The position numbers were made by a program, and so were the translations under genes. 63,900 bases of DNA from Vibrio sp. LaRot3 (GTDB lineage Bacteria; Pseudomonadota; Gammaproteobacteria; Enterobacterales; Vibrionaceae), in assembly GCF_027587025.1 (NCBI RefSeq), contig NZ_JAPPTI010000015.1, positions 1-63,900 on the forward strand, written 5' to 3'. The notes under the pieces were generated by a model. It ran no database searches. It was given only the letters and a program-made list of their open reading frames with translations, and was not told the DNA's origin. Positions within the stretch are counted from its first letter, which is position 1; the number at the start of each line of letters is the position of its first letter. Below are positions 43,556 to 52,714 of the stretch, piece after piece.

Positions 43556-43576
43556 GTCTTCCATCGATGAGAAGAC
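43556..43576 (+). promoter_or_regulatory. possible leader hairpin before acs
   Basis: GTCTTC (43556-43561) / GAAGAC (43571-43576) enclosing CATCGATG, 25 bases before the acs ATG. It may be a leader structure. No firm promoter or CrbR site is recognised in 43388-43600. Confidence 0.35.
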
Positions 43577-43600
43577 AACTGAATTCAAAGGAGAGAAGCA

Positions 43601-45553
43601 ATGAGTGAAGCCCACGTTTATCCGGTAAAAGAAAATATTAAAGCCACCACACACGCGGATAATGACACCTACTTAGCCATGTACCAACAGTCTGTGACTG
43701 ACCCTGAAGGTTTCTGGGCAGAGCATGGCAAAATCGTTGATTGGATTAAGCCATTCACTCAAGTTAAAAGCACATCGTTTGATACTGGCCATGTCGATAT
43801 TCGCTGGTTTGAAGATGGTACGCTGAACGTATCGGCTAACTGTATTGACCGTCACCTTGCTGAGCGTGGTGATGATGTTGCCATCATCTGGGAAGGTGAC
43901 GATCCGGCTGATGATAAAACCCTAACCTTTAATGAGCTGCACAAAGAAGTGTGTCTGTTTGCCAACGCCCTAAAAGAGCAAGGCGTTCGCAAAGGTGATG
44001 TTGTGTGTCTCTACATGCCAATGGTGCCAGAGGCTGCTGTAGCCATGTTGGCTTGTACTCGTATCGGTACAGTACACACTGTCGTCTTTGGTGGTTTCTC
44101 TCCCGAAGCACTTTCTGGTCGTATTATCGACTCTGACGCTAAAGTCGTGATCACGGCTGATGAAGGTGTGCGTGGCGGTCGAGCTGTACCGCTGAAAAAG
44201 AACGTTGATGAAGCACTGACTAACCCAGAAGTAAAAACCGTCTCTAAAGTGCTAGTACTCAAACGTACTGGTGGCGATATTGATTGGCATGAACATCGCG
44301 ACGTTTGGTGGCACGAGGCAACAGCAAACGTATCTGCTGATTGCCCGCCAGAAGAAATGAAAGCCGAAGATCCACTGTTCATTCTTTACACCTCAGGCTC
44401 AACAGGCAAACCCAAAGGCGTACTTCACACCACAGGCGGCTATTTGGTTTATGCGACCATGACGTTCAAATACGTCTTCGACTACCAAGAAGGCGAAACC
44501 TTCTGGTGTACTGCGGATGTGGGTTGGATTACTGGCCATACCTACTTAATTTATGGCCCACTTGCCAACGGCGCTAAGACAATTCTGTTTGAAGGTGTAC
44601 CAAACTACCCAAGCACTGCACGTATGAGTGAAGTCGTCGATAAGCACAACGTCAACATTCTCTACACTGCCCCGACAGCGATTCGCGCCCTAATGGCGAA
44701 AGGTAATGAAGCCGTAGAAGGAACTAGCCGCTCTAGCCTAAGAGTTATGGGTTCAGTGGGTGAGCCAATCAACCCAGAAGCTTGGGAGTGGTACTACAAA
44801 ACCATTGGTAACGAAGCCTCGCCAATTGTCGATACTTGGTGGCAAACTGAAACTGGCGGTATTCTTATTGCTCCTCTACCGGGCGCAACTGACTTGAAAC
44901 CGGGCTCGGCCACTCGTCCATTCTTCGGCGTACAACCTGCGCTGGTTGATAACATGGGCAACATTATCGAAGAAACTGCGGCCGAAGGTAATCTGGTTAT
45001 TCTTGATTCATGGCCGGGGCAGATGCGCACCGTTTATGGTGACCATGAACGCTTTGAACAAACCTACTTCTCAACCTTTAAAGGCATGTACTTCACCAGT
45101 GATGGCGCTCGTCGCGATGAGGATGGGTACTACTGGATCACTGGCCGCGTCGATGACGTACTCAACGTATCGGGCCACCGAATGGGGACAGCTGAGATCG
45201 AATCAGCGTTAGTCGCACACGATAAAATTGCCGAAGCCGCGATTGTTGGTATCCCGCACGACATCAAAGGCCAAGCCATTTACGCTTATGTCACACTGAA
45301 TGATGGAGAGTTCCCAACGGCTGAGCTGCATAAAGAAGTTAAAGACTGGGTGCGCAAAGAGATTGGCCCAATTGCGACACCGGATGTGCTGCACTGGACA
45401 GACTCTCTACCGAAAACTCGTTCCGGTAAGATCATGCGCCGTATTCTGCGTAAGATCGCCACAGGTGATACCAGTAACTTAGGCGATACCTCAACCCTTG
45501 CCGATCCGAGCGTAGTAGAGAAGCTGATCGCAGAAAAAGCCGAATTAGCTTAA
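43601..45553 (+). CDS. acs: acetyl-coenzyme A synthetase
   Basis: Activates acetate to acetyl-CoA via acetyl-AMP, allowing growth on acetate after overflow metabolism. 650 residues, ANL superfamily. P-loop-like YTSGSTGKPKG, adenylation segment DVGWITGHTYLIYGP and the C-terminal PKTRSGKIMRR, whose Lys is the site of Pat acetylation and CobB deacetylation in the family. SD AAAGGAGAG. Expected target of CrbS/CrbR encoded upstream. Confidence 0.97.
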   Translation: MSEAHVYPVKENIKATTHADNDTYLAMYQQSVTDPEGFWAEHGKIVDWIKPFTQVKSTSFDTGHVDIRWFEDGTLNVSANCIDRHLAERGDDVAIIWEGDDPADDKTLTFNELHKEVCLFANALKEQGVRKGDVVCLYMPMVPEAAVAMLACTRIGTVHTVVFGGFSPEALSGRIIDSDAKVVITADEGVRGGRAVPLKKNVDEALTNPEVKTVSKVLVLKRTGGDIDWHEHRDVWWHEATANVSADCPPEEMKAEDPLFILYTSGSTGKPKGVLHTTGGYLVYATMTFKYVFDYQEGETFWCTADVGWITGHTYLIYGPLANGAKTILFEGVPNYPSTARMSEVVDKHNVNILYTAPTAIRALMAKGNEAVEGTSRSSLRVMGSVGEPINPEAWEWYYKTIGNEASPIVDTWWQTETGGILIAPLPGATDLKPGSATRPFFGVQPALVDNMGNIIEETAAEGNLVILDSWPGQMRTVYGDHERFEQTYFSTFKGMYFTSDGARRDEDGYYWITGRVDDVLNVSGHRMGTAEIESALVAHDKIAEAAIVGIPHDIKGQAIYAYVTLNDGEFPTAELHKEVKDWVRKEIGPIATPDVLHWTDSLPKTRSGKIMRRILRKIATGDTSNLGDTSTLADPSVVEKLIAEKAELA

Positions 45554-45570
45554 TACATCCCAAATATCCA

Positions 45571-45598
45571 AAGCCGTCACATCGTGGCGGCTTTTTTT
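45571..45598 (+). terminator. acs terminator
   Basis: AGCCGTCAC-ATC-GTGGCGGCT followed by TTTTTT. Confidence 0.9.
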
Positions 45599-45704
45599 CG
45601 TGTTTCCGTTCCGCTCTAGATCACTAACTCTCCCTTCAAGCGGCAAAATTCTGTTATCTCGGTTACACTTTAAGTATGCCAATATGGGTGATTAGACCAG
45701 TAAA

Positions 45705-45735
45705 TTGCTGCTAATTGCTCTGAATTAGCTATAAT
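45705..45735 (+). promoter_or_regulatory. candidate promoter of aroQ-accBC
   Basis: Perfect TATAAT at 45730-45735 with TTGCTG 19 bp upstream; the spacer is long, so the -35 is doubtful. The position, 110 bp before aroQ, is suitable. Confidence 0.45.
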
Positions 45736-45845
45736 CTGGGACGATTTTTAAAAAATCGCACAGTTTTATTACAAAAAACGTGCTGATTTATCGTATATTT
45801 GGGAACATGTTTGTTCTACTCACGATAAAGGAAGATAGCAACATA

Positions 45846-46295
45846 ATGTCAGCAAAGTCTCGAATTCTAGTCCTAAATGGCCCGAATCTAAACTTATTGG
45901 GGTTACGAGAGCCAGCACATTATGGCTCACAAACGCTCGATGACATCATCGCAATATTAACTGCGCAAGCGCAGCAAGCGGGTGTTGAGTTAGAGCATCT
46001 TCAGTCGAATCGTGAATATGAGTTAATTGAAGCGATCCATGCCGCCTATGGCAACGTGGATTTCATCATTATTAACCCAGCAGCATTTACCCATACGAGC
46101 GTGGCACTGCGCGATGCCTTATTGGGAGTCGATATCCCATTTATCGAAGTGCATCTATCCAACGTTCACGCACGAGAACCCTTCCGTCACCACTCGTACC
46201 TGTCAGACAAAGCACAGGGCGTTATTTGTGGTTTAGGCGCGCAAGGCTATGAATTTGCTCTGTCTGCTGCCATTACAAAATTGCAGGCAAAGTAA
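45846..46295 (+). CDS. aroQ: 3-dehydroquinate dehydratase, type II
   Basis: Shikimate-pathway enzyme making 3-dehydroshikimate. 149 residues from MSAKSRILVLNGPNLNLLG; the in-frame start at 45780 adds a segment not found in the family. Motifs: NGPNLNLLG with catalytic Arg and Tyr in LREPAHYGS, QSNREYELIEAIH, NPAAFTHTSVALRDAL and VHLSNVHAREPFRHHSY. It sits immediately upstream of accBC, as in many gamma-proteobacteria. Confidence 0.95.
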   Translation: MSAKSRILVLNGPNLNLLGLREPAHYGSQTLDDIIAILTAQAQQAGVELEHLQSNREYELIEAIHAAYGNVDFIIINPAAFTHTSVALRDALLGVDIPFIEVHLSNVHAREPFRHHSYLSDKAQGVICGLGAQGYEFALSAAITKLQAK

Positions 46296-46352
46296 CCTAA
46301 CACTCTACAACCGCACTGGTTGTCTTACTCACAAGTTAAAGAGAAAGAAAAG

Positions 46353-46817
46353 ATGGATATCCGTAAAATCAAGAAACTGATCGAATTAGTTGAAGAATCT
46401 GGCATTGCTGAGCTAGAGATCTCTGAAGGTGAAGAATCGGTACGCATCAGCCGTCACGGCGCAGCGGCACCTGTAGCGGCTCCAGTTCAATACGCAGCAG
46501 CACCTGCTCCAGTTGCAGCACCAGTAGCTGCTCCTGCGGCGGCACCTGCAGTTGAAGCAGAAGCGGCACCAGCTGTACCTGCTGGTCACCAAGTTCTTTC
46601 TCCAATGGTTGGTACTTTCTACCGCTCTCCAAGCCCAGATTCGAAATCATTCGTTGAAGTAGGTCAAAGCGTAAATGCTGGCGACACACTATGTATCGTT
46701 GAAGCAATGAAAATGATGAACCAAATCGAAGCAGACAAATCTGGTGTTGTAACTGCAATCCTAGTTGAAGACGGCCAACCTGTTGAATTCGACCAACCAC
46801 TTGTTGTTATCGAGTAA
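46353..46817 (+). CDS. accB: biotin carboxyl carrier protein of acetyl-CoA carboxylase
   Basis: 154 residues starting MDIRKIKKL, the family start. After a short N-terminal domain comes an Ala/Pro-rich hinge (about 37-75) and the biotinyl domain with K120 in VEAMKMMNQIEA, the biotinylation site. Works with AccC in the first step of fatty acid synthesis. The family regulates its own operon. Fifteen bases before accC. Confidence 0.97.
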   Translation: MDIRKIKKLIELVEESGIAELEISEGEESVRISRHGAAAPVAAPVQYAAAPAPVAAPVAAPAAAPAVEAEAAPAVPAGHQVLSPMVGTFYRSPSPDSKSFVEVGQSVNAGDTLCIVEAMKMMNQIEADKSGVVTAILVEDGQPVEFDQPLVVIE

Positions 46818-46831
46818 CTTGAGGCCCAGCT

Positions 46832-48175
46832 ATGCTAGATAAATTAGTCATCGCGAACCGAGGTGAAATTGCACTTCGTATCCTTCGCGCATGTAAAGAG
46901 CTAGGTATCAAAACTGTAGCGGTACACTCTACCGCTGACCGCGACCTTAAACACGTACTGCTTGCAGACGAGACAGTGTGTATTGGTCCTGCGCGTGGTA
47001 TTGATAGCTACCTAAACATTCCTCGCATCATCTCAGCGGCAGAAGTAACAGGCGCAGTGGCAATCCACCCTGGTTACGGCTTCCTATCTGAGAATGCTGA
47101 CTTCGCTGAGCAAGTTGAGCGCAGCGGCTTCATCTTCGTTGGCCCTAAAGCAGATACTATCCGCATGATGGGTGACAAAGTTTCTGCAATCACGGCAATG
47201 AAGAAAGCTGGCGTACCTTGTGTACCGGGTTCTGATGGCCCGCTAGATGATGACGAGCAGAAAAACAAAGCACACGCAAAACGCATTGGCTACCCAGTAA
47301 TCATCAAAGCATCTGGTGGTGGCGGCGGTCGTGGTATGCGTGTTGTTCGAAGCGAAGCTGAGCTTGTAGAAGCAATCGCTATGACTCGTGCAGAAGCAAA
47401 AGCTGCCTTCAACAACGACATGGTTTACATGGAAAAATTCCTAGAAAACCCACGTCACGTTGAAGTTCAAGTGATTGCTGATGGCCAAGGCGGTGCAATC
47501 CACCTAGGTGAGCGTGACTGTTCAATGCAGCGTCGCCACCAAAAAGTAGTGGAAGAAGCTCCAGCACCAGGTATCACTGAAGAGATGCGTAAGTACATCG
47601 GTGAACGTTGTACTCGTGCATGTATCGAGATTGGTTACCGCGGCGCAGGTACGTTCGAATTCCTATACGAAAACGGCGAATTCTACTTCATCGAAATGAA
47701 CACTCGTATTCAGGTAGAGCACCCAGTAACAGAAATGGTAACGGGCGTAGACCTTATTAAAGAACAGCTACGTGTAGCTGCAGGTCAACCTCTGTCATTT
47801 ACTCAAGATGATATCAAGATCCGCGGCCATGCGATTGAGTGTCGTATCAACGCGGAAGATCCTGAGCGCTTCCTACCTTCTCCGGGTAAGATCGAACGTT
47901 TCCATGCTCCTGGCGGTATGGGCGTACGTTGGGAATCGCACATCTACACTGGTTACACAGTGCCACCTCACTACGATTCAATGATCGGTAAACTGATCAC
48001 TTTCGGTGAGAACCGCGACGTAGCCATTGCACGTATGAAAAACGCATTAGGCGAAATGATCGTTGAAGGCATCAAAACTAACGTGCCGCTACAAGAGTCG
48101 ATCATGAACGATGAAAACTTCCAACATGGTGGAGCAAACATCCACTACCTAGAGAAGAAACTTGGTCTGCAATAA
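46832..48175 (+). CDS. accC: biotin carboxylase subunit of acetyl-CoA carboxylase
   Basis: 447-residue ATP-grasp enzyme that carboxylates biotin on AccB with bicarbonate. Glycine-rich loop KASGGGGGRGMRVV, ERDCSMQRRHQKVVEEAPAP, the metal-binding EFLYENGEFYFIEMNTRIQVEHPVTEM and the catalytic Arg therein are intact. SD GAGG. Co-transcribed with aroQ and accB; terminator follows. Confidence 0.98.
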   Translation: MLDKLVIANRGEIALRILRACKELGIKTVAVHSTADRDLKHVLLADETVCIGPARGIDSYLNIPRIISAAEVTGAVAIHPGYGFLSENADFAEQVERSGFIFVGPKADTIRMMGDKVSAITAMKKAGVPCVPGSDGPLDDDEQKNKAHAKRIGYPVIIKASGGGGGRGMRVVRSEAELVEAIAMTRAEAKAAFNNDMVYMEKFLENPRHVEVQVIADGQGGAIHLGERDCSMQRRHQKVVEEAPAPGITEEMRKYIGERCTRACIEIGYRGAGTFEFLYENGEFYFIEMNTRIQVEHPVTEMVTGVDLIKEQLRVAAGQPLSFTQDDIKIRGHAIECRINAEDPERFLPSPGKIERFHAPGGMGVRWESHIYTGYTVPPHYDSMIGKLITFGENRDVAIARMKNALGEMIVEGIKTNVPLQESIMNDENFQHGGANIHYLEKKLGLQ

Positions 48176-48201
48176 GCCGATTTCATCGAATGAAGATTAA
48201 G

Positions 48202-48230
48202 AAAATGCTCACCTTGGTGAGCATTTTTTT
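48202..48230. terminator. accBC terminator
   Basis: AAAATGCTCACC-TT-GGTGAGCATTTT with extra T; also faces the lipoprotein gene on the other strand. Confidence 0.92.
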
Positions 48231-48244
48231 TATCAATCAAACCA

Positions 48245-49840
48245 TCATTGTTGCGGGTGAACGATTTCACTGCGATCTAACAATAGATTCTCTTTAGCCA
48301 CCAAAATACCGTTAGTCGTAGTCACGATAAACTCACCACTTTCTCCTAAGGTCACCGACTGCATGTAATCATCAAACTGCTTGCCTGAGCCTATATAACG
48401 TTGGAATTGAACTTGCCCTGAATGCCAATCAACCCCAGCCATGTAGTAATGGAAGGTACCATATTGATCACTGGCCTCTAGTTTATTCCCTTCGCGAATT
48501 GGGTAAGTGTAAATTAAGCCAGTTTGCGTAGATAACACCGGAACCGCAGTATGTTTAACCGAGGTATCCTCCCAATCTTTTACGCAGCGCTGCTCAGCAG
48601 GCACCGACATGTCATCAGTCAGTACCGTTACTTTCGCTAAGCCATTAAAAGTCTGAAGTGGGCTTGCACCTTTGACATAATTACCTGTATTGGCAATCAC
48701 CACGCTATCTTGATAACCAATCATCGAATCTTCTGCACCACCTCTGCCTTTAGGGAATACCGCTACGGAGCAAATTTCTTCACCTGTAGTACGGTTGTAT
48801 ATGTTGACGTGCAATTGATCTTTACCGTTATCCGCAACAGTAAGGTAGTTGTCATTGCGGCCAAATAACGTCGGCGTTGTGCCTGATGTCTTCGCTAGCA
48901 CGCCTTTACCAGAGTTGTCATAAGGTGTTGACCATGCGACTTTCAAAGTGCCGTCTTGTTCAACCACCAGCTTATTCATATACCCAACATCTGGCTGCTC
49001 AGCAGTACCACCCGTGACAACATAAACACCGGTTGGATCCATCGCTGTCTGATTTTGGAGTTGCTCGCCAAAATCATGATAGCCCGTACGATTGGTGCTT
49101 GGATCGTAATAGCCGACTTCTCCTGTGCCTAAGGTGAACCAATAACGCCCTTGGTAATCCTGAACGCCATCATTGAGATAGCTTGCTCCGGGCTCATAGT
49201 CTGGCATCACGGCAAAGATCCCACTGAGATCCACCACCTCCTCTTCTACCCAGCTATAAAGCCCTTGAGGATCTTTCTCTAAGCGAATATGTCGAATCGT
49301 ATGATCCGTATTCGCAGTGACTACGCGGTTTTGGGCATCCATATGGGCATAACCGCCACCAGAAGCATCTCCTCCACCAAGGTTTTGCTTACGCGGCAAC
49401 TCCAATGACGCTTTTATCGCTAATGTATGCTTGTCGAAAAGATGCAAGTAAGTCGCGGTATAAGGGGGCTCTCTGTAGCCATACAAACATACTGACGCAA
49501 TGTCTCCTTCCGCTGTAAACATAACCGTTGGGCAAGCAGACACCATGTCACTCAATTTATGGCTGGTCAGTTCTAATTTCCCTCTACCAATTGGTCCCGG
49601 ATAGTTAGATACATCAGAATTATAGTTATCAAAATGTAAACCATTTTTCAGTGTCGAAAGGTATTGGTTATCTTGGGGAAGCTGGTGAAATTCGAGTGAA
49701 CTCGGATTGACAGGCTGACCATAATAGCTCTGTAATCCAGCTTGTTCGGCACGAGTATGAGTAGACTCTAAAGGTGGCACATCGAAGCATCCGGTCAATA
49801 AAACCGAGGCCGATGCAGTGAATAATAGTTTTAAGTTCAT
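48245..49840 (-). CDS. hypothetical lipoprotein, probable beta-propeller
   Basis: 531 residues from MNLKLLFTASASVLLTGC; the lipobox LTGC predicts a lipid-anchored protein, which fixes the start (an upstream in-frame start at 49930 would add 30 residues before the signal peptide). The mature part is a series of repeating beta-rich units with Gly/Asp turns (VVTANTDHTIRHIRLE, GRYWFTLGTGEVGYYDPS, GVYVVTGGTAEQP), suggestive of a PQQ/SMP-30-like beta-propeller. No enzyme motif is recognised. Three to five cysteines may form disulfides. Isolated between accC and prmA. Confidence 0.7.
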   Translation of the reverse strand: MNLKLLFTASASVLLTGCFDVPPLESTHTRAEQAGLQSYYGQPVNPSSLEFHQLPQDNQYLSTLKNGLHFDNYNSDVSNYPGPIGRGKLELTSHKLSDMVSACPTVMFTAEGDIASVCLYGYREPPYTATYLHLFDKHTLAIKASLELPRKQNLGGGDASGGGYAHMDAQNRVVTANTDHTIRHIRLEKDPQGLYSWVEEEVVDLSGIFAVMPDYEPGASYLNDGVQDYQGRYWFTLGTGEVGYYDPSTNRTGYHDFGEQLQNQTAMDPTGVYVVTGGTAEQPDVGYMNKLVVEQDGTLKVAWSTPYDNSGKGVLAKTSGTTPTLFGRNDNYLTVADNGKDQLHVNIYNRTTGEEICSVAVFPKGRGGAEDSMIGYQDSVVIANTGNYVKGASPLQTFNGLAKVTVLTDDMSVPAEQRCVKDWEDTSVKHTAVPVLSTQTGLIYTYPIREGNKLEASDQYGTFHYYMAGVDWHSGQVQFQRYIGSGKQFDDYMQSVTLGESGEFIVTTTNGILVAKENLLLDRSEIVHPQQ

Positions 49841-50202
49841 AGTACATCCATCTTGAAAATGAACTGGCGTTCCATCATCCAGTTCTTCCATTTCATGGTA
49901 GAGAGTCGTACATAATTGAACCAACATCACAACACAGATTTATTGTGCAACAGATCGCATTTGTTAATGAGTTGTAATGCAAAATTATTCCAAACCCAAG
50001 CATCTTATAAACCACGCGCGACGTGAATTTATTTTATAAACAAACCCACATGGATGTTAGGGACTTAATCCCATGTATCTCTCGCAATACTCTCAAGCAC
50101 TTTATTGATAAAACACCTACGCGTAATACGGCTATCTTCTCACCAAAGATCTGCTACACTCACCGCCAATCACACTTTCAACCCAAATAAGAGCTCATAC
50201 TC
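49841..50202. other. divergent upstream region of the lipoprotein gene and prmA
   Basis: About 360 bp with no gene. It is AT-rich with a weak imperfect repeat ACATGG/CCATGT around 50050-50085. A TTGATA (near 50104) might be a -35 for prmA but has no well-placed -10. Nothing else can be assigned. Confidence 0.3.
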
Positions 50203-51090
50203 ATGCCTTGGATTCAAATTAAACTCAACGCGACGAACCAAAACGCAGAACAAATCGGCGATATGCTAATGGAAGAAACGGGCGCACTGTCGGTCACTTT
50301 CCTAGATGCAAAAGACAACCCGGTATTTGAACCTCTGCCAGGTGAAACTCGCTTATGGGGTGATACCGATATCCTAGCGCTGTATGACGCAGAATCTGAC
50401 ACCAACTGGGTGGTTGAGCAAATCAAAGCAAGTAACATGCTCGCTGAAGGTTTTGCTTACAAAGTAGAACAACTTGAAGACAAGGACTGGGAACGCGAAT
50501 GGATGGATAACTTCCACCCAATGAAATTTGGCGAACGTCTTTGGATTTGCCCAAGCTGGCGCGATGTGCCGGATCCAGAAGCGGTAAACGTAATGCTAGA
50601 CCCTGGCCTTGCATTTGGTACGGGGACGCACCCAACCACCGCTCTATGTCTTGAGTGGCTAGAAAGTATCGACCTAACAGGCAAAACAGTCATCGACTTT
50701 GGTTGTGGCTCAGGCATCTTAGCCATTGCCGCCATCAAACTAGGCGCAGAAAAAGTCGTGGGTATTGATATTGACCCGCAAGCGCTTGTCGCTTCAAAAG
50801 AGAATGCACAGCGCAATGGCGTGGCTGATCAACTTGAAGCTTACCTACCAGAAAACCAACCTGAAGGTCTCATTGCAGACGTGGTTGTTGCCAATATTCT
50901 TGCTGCACCACTGCGTGAGCTATCACCTATCATCAAGGGGCTCATCAAGCCAAACGGCCAACTTGCGATGTCGGGTGTTTTGGATACTCAAGCTGAAGAT
51001 GTAGCCACCTATTATCGTGACGAGCTTCACATTGATCCTATCGCATCACAAACAGAGTGGTGTCGAATCTCCGGTCGCAAGCAAGGCTAG
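50203..51090 (+). CDS. prmA: ribosomal protein L11 methyltransferase
   Basis: SAM-dependent enzyme that trimethylates several residues of ribosomal protein L11. 295 residues: N-terminal substrate-recognition domain (about 1-95) and Rossmann domain with VIDFGCGSGILAIAA, VVGIDIDPQAL and VVANILAAPL. LDPGLAFGTGTHPTT is a family mark. Upstream of dusB-fis as in enterobacteria. Confidence 0.96.
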   Translation: MPWIQIKLNATNQNAEQIGDMLMEETGALSVTFLDAKDNPVFEPLPGETRLWGDTDILALYDAESDTNWVVEQIKASNMLAEGFAYKVEQLEDKDWEREWMDNFHPMKFGERLWICPSWRDVPDPEAVNVMLDPGLAFGTGTHPTTALCLEWLESIDLTGKTVIDFGCGSGILAIAAIKLGAEKVVGIDIDPQALVASKENAQRNGVADQLEAYLPENQPEGLIADVVVANILAAPLRELSPIIKGLIKPNGQLAMSGVLDTQAEDVATYYRDELHIDPIASQTEWCRISGRKQG

Positions 51091-51165
51091 GCAAGGATTT
51101 CGAGCATAATTGTTTGAATTTTATGCGAATTAGCAAAACAATTTGTAAATGCTCAAATATTAGTC

Positions 51166-51202
51166 TTTTCACACAGTAAAAAAATGCGTAAAATGCGCGC
51201 CC
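51166..51202 (+). promoter_or_regulatory. dusB-fis promoter with GC-rich discriminator
   Basis: TTTTCA (51166-51171), 17 bp, TAAAAT (51189-51194), then GCGCGCCC. Such a discriminator gives ppGpp-sensitive, growth-rate-dependent transcription, as known for the E. coli fis operon. Confidence 0.7.
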
Positions 51203-51229
51203 TTGCTGGTACAGAACTGTGAAGACGTT

Positions 51230-52198
51230 TTGAAAATAGGAAATCATCAACTTAAGAATAATCTCATCGTGGCCCCGATGGCCGGTGTCACCGATAGACC
51301 ATTTCGAGAGTTGTGTCTCCGCTATGGCGCGGGAATGGCTGTCAGTGAAATGATGTCCGCAAACCCGAAGCTATGGAATACGTCTAAATCAAAACAACGC
51401 ATGGTACACGAAGGTGAATCGGGCATTCGCTCAGTACAGATTGCGGGTTCTGATCCTCAGCTTATGGCCGAGGCAGCTCAATTCAGTGTTGAAAACGGTG
51501 CGCAAATCATCGACATCAACATGGGTTGCCCAGCCAAAAAAGTGAATAAGAAGCTAGCCGGCTCTGCACTGCTTAAGTTTCCAGAAATTATCGAAGATAT
51601 TCTGAAAGCGGTAGTCAATGCAGTGGATGTCCCTGTGACATTGAAAACCCGTACTGGCTGGGATGCAGACAATAGAAACTGTGTCCAAATCGCTAAATTA
51701 GCCGAAGACTGCGGCATTCAAGCGTTAGCGCTCCATGGGCGAACTAGAGCTTGTATGTACAAAGGAGAGGCCGAATACGACAACATTAAAGCGGTAAAAC
51801 AAGCCATCTCTATTCCGGTTATCGCAAACGGTGATATCGATAGCCCAGAGAAGGCCAAATTTGTACTGGAATATACCGGTGCAGACGCTTTGATGATTGG
51901 ACGCCCTGCCCAAGGTCGTCCGTGGATTTTCCAAGAAATCCAACACTATTTGGAAAACGGCACTGCTATGCCTGATCTTCCTGTGCAGGAAGTGAAAGAC
52001 ATAATGCTGGCTCATGTTGTTGCTCTACATGAATTCTATGGAGAGTACTTAGGCCCTCGCATCGCTCGTAAGCATGTGGGTTGGTACCTAAAAGAGCATG
52101 AACAAGCAAATGAGTTTCGCCGTACCTTCAACGCTATCGATGCAGCACCGCTGCAACTTGAAGCGCTCGAAGGTTATTTTGATAACGTTGCACCATAA
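51230..52198 (+). CDS. dusB: tRNA-dihydrouridine synthase B
   Basis: FMN enzyme that reduces uridine to dihydrouridine in the D-loop of tRNA. 322 residues if started at the TTG at 51230 (read as M-KIGNHQLKNN), which aligns with the family N-terminus; the TTG at 51203 is at the predicted transcription start and is unlikely. FMN-site APMAGVTDRPFR, INMGCPAKKVN with catalytic Cys, LHGRTRACMYKGEA and NGDI are conserved. First gene of the dusB-fis operon. Confidence 0.93.
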   Translation: MKIGNHQLKNNLIVAPMAGVTDRPFRELCLRYGAGMAVSEMMSANPKLWNTSKSKQRMVHEGESGIRSVQIAGSDPQLMAEAAQFSVENGAQIIDINMGCPAKKVNKKLAGSALLKFPEIIEDILKAVVNAVDVPVTLKTRTGWDADNRNCVQIAKLAEDCGIQALALHGRTRACMYKGEAEYDNIKAVKQAISIPVIANGDIDSPEKAKFVLEYTGADALMIGRPAQGRPWIFQEIQHYLENGTAMPDLPVQEVKDIMLAHVVALHEFYGEYLGPRIARKHVGWYLKEHEQANEFRRTFNAIDAAPLQLEALEGYFDNVAP

Positions 52199-52221
52199 TT
52201 ACGAGAAGAGCTAGACCGAAT

Positions 52222-52518
52222 ATGTTCGAACAAAATCTGACTTCAGAAGCATTAACAGTAACAACAGTAACTTCACAAGATCAAATCACGCAAAAACCAC
52301 TACGTGATTCTGTTAAAGCGTCTCTTAAAAACTACTTGGCACAACTAAACGGCCAAGAAGTTACAGAACTATACGAATTAGTTCTAGCTGAAGTTGAACA
52401 GCCACTACTAGACACCATCATGCAGTACACTCGCGGTAACCAAACTCGCGCAGCAACTATGATGGGTATCAACCGCGGTACTCTTCGTAAGAAACTAAAA
52501 AAATACGGCATGAACTAA
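52222..52518 (+). CDS. fis: DNA-binding protein Fis
   Basis: 98-residue nucleoid protein and global regulator, abundant in early exponential phase. The C-terminal helix-turn-helix (QTRAATMMGINRGTLRKKLKKY) appears essentially identical to E. coli Fis. N-terminal flexible beta-arms precede it. 23 bp after dusB; strong terminator after it. Confidence 0.98.
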   Translation: MFEQNLTSEALTVTTVTSQDQITQKPLRDSVKASLKNYLAQLNGQEVTELYELVLAEVEQPLLDTIMQYTRGNQTRAATMMGINRGTLRKKLKKYGMN

Positions 52519-52537
52519 TCAGCCTTATTTGAGTTCC

Positions 52538-52570
52538 AAAAAAACGCGCTTGTTTCAAGCGCGTTTTTTT
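52538..52570 (+). terminator. fis terminator
   Basis: AAACGCGCTTG-TTT-CAAGCGCGTTT with a long T run. Confidence 0.93.
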
Positions 52571-52661
52571 ATGCCTTCTATCTGTCGTAGCGCCGCCTGA
52601 CAACAGCATTTGCCAGTTGCTCTTCCACTTAATTCGCCCTCCCTCTTAATTAACCCTACGA

Positions 52662-52704
52662 TTTGTAGCACTTTTTTTATGACTCACATCAATGTTTGTA
52701 GCAC
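52662..52704. promoter_or_regulatory. direct repeat TTTGTAGCAC x2 upstream of adhP
   Basis: TTTGTAGCAC at 52662-52671 and again at 52695-52704, 33 bp apart (about three helical turns), 50-95 bp before adhP. Possible activator or repressor sites; the regulator is unknown. Confidence 0.5.
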
Positions 52705-52714
52705 ATTATCGATC

